Source of the DNA: an uncultured Alphaproteobacteria bacterium
Lineage (GTDB): Bacteria; Pseudomonadota; Alphaproteobacteria; SP197
Assembly (NCBI GenBank): GCA_938048755.1
Contig: CALIUG010000167.1
Span: forward strand, 1-36,731
Direction of reading: 5' to 3'
Length of the DNA: 36,731 nt
Both the position numbers and the translations under genes were made by a program. Positions within the stretch are counted from its first letter, which is position 1; the number at the start of each line of letters is the position of its first letter. Under the pieces are notes generated by a model that saw only the letters and a program-made list of their open reading frames with translations, did no database searches and was not told where the DNA came from. Below are positions 30,133 through 36,731 of the stretch, piece after piece.

Positions 30133-30711
30133 ATGAAAAAGGTGAGCTTCATTCACATGGCCGACGGCACGGCCGAGGACTACCAGATCATTGCCGAGGC
30201 AATGGAGAGTGCCCATAACCCGCTGGCTGACGATCTGCTGGAACTGCTCCAGAAGAACGAAGGTCATGACATCGGGTATCAGGTCTCGCGCCTGGAGCAT
30301 TCCCTGCAGTCTGCGACCCATGCCTTCCGCGACGGGCAGGACGAGGAGATGGTGGTTGCCGCCCTGATGCACGACATTGCTGATACCATCGCGCCCTACA
30401 ACCATGCCGATGTCGCCGCCGGCATCCTGCGGCCCTATGTCTCGGACCGCACCCACTGGGTGGTGAAGTATCACGGTCTCTTCCAGACCTACTACTACGC
30501 CCACCATTTCGGCAACGACCGGAACCAGCGCGACAAGTACCAGGGCCATCCGCACTTCCAGGCCTGCGTCGACTTCTGCGAGAAGTACGATCAGAACGCA
30601 TTCGATCCCAACTTCGACACCATGCCGCTCAGCGCGTTCGAACCCATGGTGCGGCGCATCTTCGCCCGCAAGCCCGGCTTCGATATGGCGTCACGCGACG
30701 TCGCGGCCTGA
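30133..30711 (+). CDS. HD-domain metal-dependent protein (PhnZ/inositol-oxygenase-like ligand set)
   Basis: The 192-residue protein belongs to a group often annotated as predicted HD phosphohydrolase. Likely metal ligands are His56 (RLEHSLQ), His80-Asp81 (ALMHDIAD), His91, His114 (VVKYHGLF) and Asp153. Six ligands of this kind match the dinuclear iron site of PhnZ and myo-inositol oxygenase, which oxidise rather than hydrolyse. ATG 30133 has AGGAG 8 bases upstream. It lies downstream of the SDR gene with a 75-bp gap. Which reaction it performs cannot be told from the window. Confidence 0.8.
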   Translation: MKKVSFIHMADGTAEDYQIIAEAMESAHNPLADDLLELLQKNEGHDIGYQVSRLEHSLQSATHAFRDGQDEEMVVAALMHDIADTIAPYNHADVAAGILRPYVSDRTHWVVKYHGLFQTYYYAHHFGNDRNQRDKYQGHPHFQACVDFCEKYDQNAFDPNFDTMPLSAFEPMVRRIFARKPGFDMASRDVAA

Positions 30712-30727
30712 CGGCAGGTTTTGGGTT

Positions 30728-30810
30728 CCCCAGCGAAGGCTGGGGTCCATATCCCAGAGGCTGAAAAGAAACGTCAATCTTGTGCGTATGGGCCCCAGCC
30801 TTCGCTGGGG
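30728..30810. repeat. Pair of inverted CCCCAGC palindromes between convergent genes
   Basis: CCCCAGC-GAAG-GCTGGGG at 30728-30745 is repeated in inverted orientation at 30793-30810, with 47 bp between and matching flanks (TCCATA and TATGGG). Each is a 7-bp stem with a 4-base loop, and the two can also pair with each other. They sit in the 121-bp gap between the convergent HD-domain and acs genes, and could stop transcription from both sides. It resembles a REP-type dispersed repeat. Confidence 0.75.
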
Positions 30811-30832
30811 CGCCAGAATAGATGACCGCAGG

Positions 30833-32773
<1,941 letters not shown>

Positions 32774-32835
32774 CTGGCCTGTCTCCCCACACGGTTCCTG
32801 ATCCGCTCGCCTGAAACGCGAGTCGTTATGCTCTT

Positions 32836-32864
32836 ATTGTCACCACATTGATGCCGGCCCGCAA
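32836..32864 (-). promoter_or_regulatory. Possible promoter of acs
   Basis: On the minus strand TTGCGG is followed after 17 bp by GACAAT, placing a start about 55 bp before the acs ATG. Confidence 0.4.
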
Positions 32865-32872
32865 CACGCCGA

Positions 32873-33235
32873 TCACGCGTTCTGCCTGCGTTTCAGGCGT
32901 TTGATCACGCCGGCGCAGGAGAGGACCGGATGGCCGTCAACCTCCAGGACCGCCCGCATGAACACAAAGCTGTTGGTGCGCCGCAGGATTTCCGGCCGGG
33001 TTTCGATCAGGGCGCCCTTATGGACTGCTGCAAGAAACTCCGACGAGAACGATATGGTGAGTGGTGCCTCTTGCGGGTAACCGCGAACGGCTTCCGCGCA
33101 GATGGCAAAGTCGGCAAAGGTCATCAGGGCACCGCCATGGATCGCGCCGCCGGCATTGGCATGGTCGGCCTCCATGCGGAACGCATAGGTTCTCTCCTCA
33201 CCCGTGTCGCGGGCATAAAACGGCCCGGTCTTCAT
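32873..33235 (-). CDS. PaaI/hotdog thioesterase, 5' end interrupted by a stop
   Basis: The intact frame encodes 120 residues of a PaaI-type thioesterase: HANAGGAIHGGALMTFADFA has the conserved HGG and the catalytic Asp, and TISFSSEFLAAVHKGALIETRPEIL and RRTNSFVFMRA complete the hotdog fold. The frame opens at an internal Met. In family members, about 19 more residues stand before this point; they can be read upstream as MSSAMPEGF, a TAA stop, then ILDPDDPFE. So the gene appears broken at codon 10, unless translation begins at ATG 33235. The upstream ATG 33292 has the strong GGAG site; ATG 33235 has none that is clear. Confidence 0.8.
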   Translation of the reverse strand: MKTGPFYARDTGEERTYAFRMEADHANAGGAIHGGALMTFADFAICAEAVRGYPQEAPLTISFSSEFLAAVHKGALIETRPEILRRTNSFVFMRAVLEVDGHPVLSCAGVIKRLKRRQNA

Positions 33236-33292
33236 CTCGAAGGGATCGTCGGGATCCAGGATTTAGAACCCTTCGGGCATGGCTGAGGACAT
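33236..33292 (-). other. 5' remnant of the PaaI thioesterase gene with in-frame TAA
   Basis: Nine sense codons from ATG 33292 (MSSAMPEGF) are followed by TAA at 33265-33263, then ILDPDDPFE in the same frame running into the intact part. PEGF and the DPF segment are typical of this family's N-terminus. A GGAG site lies ahead of 33292. A single base change from AAA would give the stop. Confidence 0.7.
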
Positions 33293-33379
33293 CGTTGATC
33301 TCCGGGATAGGTTTCGGTTGTTCGTGGGCATCGGCACGGGTTGCCATTAGGCTTGCGCTTTCGCATGAGGGAGAAGGCC

Positions 33380-34126
33380 ATGCAACTGCAACAAGCGACC
33401 TGGCAGGAGGTCGAGCGTTACCTCCAGACCTCCACCGGCATCATCATGCCCATCGGCTCGGCCGAACAGCATGGGCCCAACGGCATGATCGGTACCGATG
33501 CAATCTGCCCCGAGGTTATTGCCAGGGGCCTGGGCGAGGCTGCCGGCGCCATGGTGGCTCCGACTATTTCTGTGGGCATCGCCCAGCATCATCTGGGTTT
33601 TGCAGGCTCGATGTGCCTGCGCCCCTCGACCCTGATTGCACTCATGCGCGACTACATCGTCTCCCTGTCGCGTCACGGGTTCGACCGGTTCTTCTTCCTG
33701 AACGGCCATGGCGGCAACATCGCCACGGTGCATGCCGCCTTTGCCGAAGTGCATTCGGAAGTCTCGATGCTGACGCGCGAAGCCGCGCGTCCGATCCGCT
33801 GCACGTTGTCGAACTGGTGGGATTCCAAGGGCGTGCAGAAAATCAGCAAGGAACTCTATGGCGATGACGAGGGCCAGCACGCGACCTGCAGCGAGGTTTC
33901 CGTGACTCAGTTCGCCTATCCTGACATGATCAAGAATGCCAATTTCGAGGGTCGTGCACCGGCCTATAGCGGCATTCACGATGCCGATGATTATCGCCGC
34001 CGTTATCCCGACGGCCGCATCGGCAGCCTGCCGTCGCTTTCGACCCCCGAGGCCGGAAAGCGGCTCTATGACGCGTCGATCAATGACTTGAAAGATACCT
34101 ACCGTACTTTTATGACAGAAGACTGA
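33380..34126 (+). CDS. Creatininase-family amidohydrolase
   Basis: The 248-residue product has the ligands of this fold: Glu29, His31 and Asp40 (GSAEQHGPN, then GTDAICPE), His110 in FFLNGHGGN and Glu172 in CSEVSVTQ. The family includes creatininase, formamide hydrolases of riboflavin and F420 biosynthesis, and mycofactocin-maturation proteases. The GSAEQHGP and NGHGGN motifs are general to it. ATG 33380 has AGGGAGAAGG just upstream; the frame is open to 33341. No creatine-metabolism or mycofactocin genes are nearby, so the substrate is open. Confidence 0.88.
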   Translation: MQLQQATWQEVERYLQTSTGIIMPIGSAEQHGPNGMIGTDAICPEVIARGLGEAAGAMVAPTISVGIAQHHLGFAGSMCLRPSTLIALMRDYIVSLSRHGFDRFFFLNGHGGNIATVHAAFAEVHSEVSMLTREAARPIRCTLSNWWDSKGVQKISKELYGDDEGQHATCSEVSVTQFAYPDMIKNANFEGRAPAYSGIHDADDYRRRYPDGRIGSLPSLSTPEAGKRLYDASINDLKDTYRTFMTED

Positions 34127-34162
34127 ATTTCAAAAGAGCGCTTAACTTTAGGAACAACTCAA

Positions 34163-34306
34163 ATGACAGATTCATCCCTTACGCGCCGTAACCTTTGTTG
34201 CGGCGTTGCCGCTGCTGCTGCTGCGGTAACCGCTGTTTCCGTATCGAACTAGGCGCAGGCGCAGGCCAACGCGTGCACCGCCTATACCTCGCAGCGCCAG
34301 CAGGCC
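34163..34306 (+). other. Tat signal peptide of the carbonic anhydrase, interrupted by TAG
   Basis: ATG 34163 opens a frame reading MTDSSLTRRNLCCGV, a run of Ala, then VTAVSVSN, a TAG at 34250-34252, and AQAQANACTAYTSQRQQA into the intact enzyme. TRRNLC is a twin-arginine motif, followed by a hydrophobic core and an AQA cleavage site. A CAG to TAG change would make the stop, as SNQAQAQA would be a natural reading. Confidence 0.75.
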
Positions 34307-34888
34307 ATGAGCCCGGCTGAAGCGATCGAGGAATTGCGGCGTGGCAACGCGCGCTTTCTCAACAACCAGTCGGTTCATTGCGACCTGCTCGAGCAGGTCC
34401 ACATGACCAGTGCCGGTCAGGCGCCGTTTGCGGCCGTCGTGGGTTGCATGGATTCGCGGGTGCCGCCCGAACTGGTGTTCGACCAGCAGATCGGCAGCAT
34501 TTTTTCCATCCGCATCGCCGGCAATTATGTCGACCCCAGCATTACAGGCGGTCTTGAATTTGCCACAGCGGTCGTGGGCACACGCGCCATTCTGGTGCTG
34601 GGTCATACAGGCTGCGGTGCGATCCGTGGCGCCATCGACGATGTCGAACTGGGCAACCTCACCACCACGCTGGCCCATCTGACGCCTGCGGTTGAAGCAG
34701 CCGGTGCGGTTGGCGCCGACAGCGCCGACAGCAACGTCATGTGGGACGTCGCGGCAGAGAACGTGCGCCTCGGCATGGCCTCGCTCACCGACAACAGCGC
34801 GATCCTGGCCGAGCAGGTCGCCAAGGGTGACCTCCTGATCGCCGGCGCCATGCACGATGTCGCCAACGGTCAGGTCACGTTCCTCTGA
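34307..34888 (+). CDS. Beta-class carbonic anhydrase, 5' end interrupted
   Basis: The enzyme interconverts CO2 and bicarbonate. The 193-residue intact frame has the zinc ligands Cys47 in VVGCMDSRVPPELVF, with the Asp49/Arg51 dyad, and His100 and Cys103 in LGHTGCGA. NYVDPSITGGLEFA is also typical. The full gene seems to begin at 34163 with a Tat signal, but a TAG cuts it. If translation starts again at ATG 34307 the enzyme would stay in the cytoplasm, lacking its export signal. Whether that happens is not known. Confidence 0.88.
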   Translation: MSPAEAIEELRRGNARFLNNQSVHCDLLEQVHMTSAGQAPFAAVVGCMDSRVPPELVFDQQIGSIFSIRIAGNYVDPSITGGLEFATAVVGTRAILVLGHTGCGAIRGAIDDVELGNLTTTLAHLTPAVEAAGAVGADSADSNVMWDVAAENVRLGMASLTDNSAILAEQVAKGDLLIAGAMHDVANGQVTFL

Positions 34889-35017
34889 CCGGAGCTGCCA
34901 GAAGCCATGCATGCGGGGAGGCAGGAATGTCTCCCCGTTTGTTGTTGCAGCTGGCCGCAACAGGTTTCACGCCATGACAATCCGCTCTATGGTCCAGCCA
35001 CCATTCCAGGAGGGAAC

Positions 35018-36559
35018 ATGAACGGAGCTGAAAGCCTTGTGCGCACGCTGGTCGAAGGGGACGTCGATGTCTGCTTCACCAACCCCGGCACCTCGGAAAT
35101 GCATTTCTGTGCCGCGCTCGACCGGGTCGATGGCATGCGTTGTATCCTGGGCCTGTTCGAAGGTGTCGTGACCGGCGCTGCCGATGGCTATGGCCGCATG
35201 ATGGACAAGCCTGCGGCGACTCTGCTTCACACCGGCCCCGGACTCGGTAACGGCGTGGCCAACCTGCACAACGCAAAGAAGGCCAAGACGCCCATCGTCA
35301 ACATCGTGGGCGAACACGCGACCTATCACATTGCCCATGACGCGCCGCTGACCGCCGATATCGAGGCCATCGCATGGCCGGTTTCCCACTGGGTCAAGAC
35401 CTCGGCCGATGCTCCCTCAGTCGCCGTGGATGGCGCCCAGGCCATTGCCGAGGCAAAGACGGCGCCTGGCCGCATTGCTACGTTGATCCTTCCTGCCGAC
35501 ACCGCCTGGAACGAGGCGCAGGGAACCGCAAAGGTCCCTGATGTACCGCCTCCCGGTTCCGTGACCGAAGGCGCGGTGCGTGATTGCGCCGATGCCCTGC
35601 GTTCGGGCGAACCCGCGATGATCGTGGTCGGTCACCGTGGCCTGCGCGCCGATGCGCTTGAGATCGCCGGACGCATCGCGGCCAAGACGGGTGCCGAGAT
35701 CCGCACCGAATTTGCTGCCGCTCGTGCCGAGCGCGGCGCGGGGCAGGTCACACCCGAACGTATGCCCTATGTCGTGGACCAGGCGTTGGCGGTTACGAAG
35801 GACGTGCGCCACATGATCCTGATCGGGGCCAAGACGCCGGTTGCGTTTTTCGCCTATCCCGACAAACCCAGCGTCCTGATTCCAGATACCTGCCAGACCC
35901 ATCTTCTGGCATCGGCCGAAGAAGACATCATGGGCGCGCTGGAATGGCTCGCCGACGAGCTGGATGCCGGGAACGCCGAGCCGGTGCGTGAAGCAGCACA
36001 ACGCCCGGATCTGCAGACCGGCGACCTCACCATCGACACCATCGCCAGCGCGATCGGCCATCTGATGCCGGAAGGCTGCATTGTGTCGGATGAGGCGATC
36101 ACGTCGGGGCGCATGCTGCATCCCTTCACCAAGGGTTGCCCGCCCCATGACTGGCTGTTCGGCACCGGCGGCTCCATCGGGCGCGCCCTGCCCGAAGCAA
36201 CCGGCGCGGCTGTGGCCTGCCCGGACCGCAAGGTGCTCTGCATCTCCGGTGACGGCAGCGCGATGTACACGCTTCAGGGGTTGTGGACCCAGGCGCGCGA
36301 AAATCTGGATGTGGTCACGGTGATCTATGCCAACCGCACTTATGCCATCCTGCATGGCGAGCTCAGGAACGTGGGTGCCAATCCCGGTCCCAAGGCCCAT
36401 GATATGTTCGACCTCGACCGCCCCAACCTCGATTGGGTCGCCATGGCCAACGGCATGGGCGTGGAAGCCACGCGGGTCGACACCTCCGAAGGGTTCAACC
36501 GCGCACTGGCGGCCGCCTTCAACAGCAAGGGCCCGTTCCTGATCGAAGCGGTGGTTTAA
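35018..36559 (+). CDS. ThDP-dependent enzyme of the acetolactate-synthase/decarboxylase family
   Basis: The 513-residue protein has the N-terminal pyrimidine-binding domain with catalytic Glu48 in GLFEGVVTGAADGYGRM, a central domain, and a C-terminal diphosphate domain with the GDGSAMYTLQGLW motif (411-423) and its partner Asn439. GTSEMHF near residue 24 is the common N-terminal marking. It is related to IlvB, benzoylformate decarboxylase and oxalyl-CoA decarboxylase. The FAD-binding region of true acetolactate synthase is not clear. AGGAGGG stands 4 bases before ATG 35018, and no small IlvN subunit lies next to it. Substrate unknown. Confidence 0.88.
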   Translation: MNGAESLVRTLVEGDVDVCFTNPGTSEMHFCAALDRVDGMRCILGLFEGVVTGAADGYGRMMDKPAATLLHTGPGLGNGVANLHNAKKAKTPIVNIVGEHATYHIAHDAPLTADIEAIAWPVSHWVKTSADAPSVAVDGAQAIAEAKTAPGRIATLILPADTAWNEAQGTAKVPDVPPPGSVTEGAVRDCADALRSGEPAMIVVGHRGLRADALEIAGRIAAKTGAEIRTEFAAARAERGAGQVTPERMPYVVDQALAVTKDVRHMILIGAKTPVAFFAYPDKPSVLIPDTCQTHLLASAEEDIMGALEWLADELDAGNAEPVREAAQRPDLQTGDLTIDTIASAIGHLMPEGCIVSDEAITSGRMLHPFTKGCPPHDWLFGTGGSIGRALPEATGAAVACPDRKVLCISGDGSAMYTLQGLWTQARENLDVVTVIYANRTYAILHGELRNVGANPGPKAHDMFDLDRPNLDWVAMANGMGVEATRVDTSEGFNRALAAAFNSKGPFLIEAVV

Positions 36560-36574
36560 GGAAGGTTTGTTCAG

Positions 36575-36620
36575 CCTCAAACGCCGCCGAATGCCTGCTC
36601 ACCGGCGGTGCAGGGTGCCC
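36575..36620 (+). repeat. Truncated copy C of the palindromic repeat
   Basis: The end TTTGTTCAGCCTCAAACGCC matches the left terminus of copies A and B, but then jumps into their inner core (CGCCGCCGAATGCCTGCTCACC), followed by a GTGCAGGGTGCCC stretch also found in them. Most of the element is missing, so this is a deleted remnant. Confidence 0.75.
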
Positions 36621-36640
36621 ATTGCTACGATCACTCCTCT

Positions 36641-36731
36641 GTCATCCCGGCCTTGAGCCGGGATCCCGGTCCGCACGTTGCCTTTGAAACCCGTCATGAC
36701 GAGATCCCGGATAACCGCTGTGCGGTTTCCG
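36641..36731. repeat. REP-like palindrome, cut by the window end
   Basis: ATCCCGGC-CTTGA-GCCGGGAT (36644-36664) is a perfect 8-bp stem with a 5-base loop. A second arm, starting GAGATCCCGGATAACCGC at 36701, is followed by TGT and GCGGTTTCCG, where the window ends. This type of paired GTCATCCCGG repeat is widespread in alphaproteobacterial genomes. Confidence 0.7.

Noticed and set aside
34250-34252. TAG read as an amino acid (pyrrolysine or suppressor)
   Set aside because: Other genes in the window end normally at TAG and no pyl genes are seen; a point mutation is simpler.

Overview
This 36.7-kb window is GC-rich chromosomal DNA from an alphaproteobacterium. The main evidence is the translation operon rimP-nusA-ylxR-infB-rbfA-truB-rpsO-pnp, with a YlxR protein carrying a second L7Ae-like domain and an IF2 with a long charged Glu/Arg/Ala N-terminus. 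A separate SDHAF4-type (DUF1674) gene and REP-like palindromes of a kind common in this class agree with that. A Rhodospirillales-like lineage is a reasonable guess, but the sequence does not settle the order.

Layout. Bases 1-2.9 kb hold a GlcD-type FAD-linked oxidase facing a nitronate-monooxygenase-like flavoprotein with a Cys-rich tail. Bases 2.9-12.8 kb are the minus-strand translation and RNA-processing operon. It starts at a recognisable promoter and carries a terminator-like hairpin in its leader, before rimP. Bases 12.9-16.0 kb hold a divergent cold-shock-domain protein, an XRE-cupin regulator, a PhyH-type Fe(II)/2-oxoglutarate dioxygenase and an M24-fold hydrolase that has lost the metal ligands. 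Bases 16.0-17.5 kb are a plus-strand run of thioesterase, SDHAF4-like factor and Sel1 lipoprotein. Bases 17.5-20.6 kb hold a LysE exporter, an FMN split-barrel protein, a methyltransferase and a secreted DUF302 protein. A cobalamin riboswitch then precedes bluB, which makes the lower ligand of B12. Bases 21.5-28.3 kb hold an amidase, a secreted unknown, a frameshifted GNAT gene divergent from a MocR regulator, a membrane adenylate cyclase and an Ldh-family dehydrogenase. Bases 28.3-32.8 kb hold an agmatinase-like ureohydrolase, an SDR, an HD-domain protein and acetyl-CoA synthetase. Bases 32.8-36.6 kb hold a PaaI thioesterase, a creatininase-family amidohydrolase, a beta carbonic anhydrase and a ThDP enzyme.

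Three points stand out. First, a 252-bp imperfectly palindromic element occurs in two full copies of identical length and one truncated copy; one copy fills the infB-rbfA gap. Second, three genes look damaged: the GNAT gene by a one-base frameshift, the PaaI thioesterase by TAA at codon 10, and the carbonic anhydrase by TAG inside its Tat signal peptide. Third, two regulatory leaders can be read in some detail: the B12 riboswitch before bluB, and a possible attenuator ahead of the gene for the termination factor NusA. No tRNA, rRNA, CRISPR array, transposase or prophage gene was found. Most genes outside the translation operon are metabolic genes in short units of one to three.
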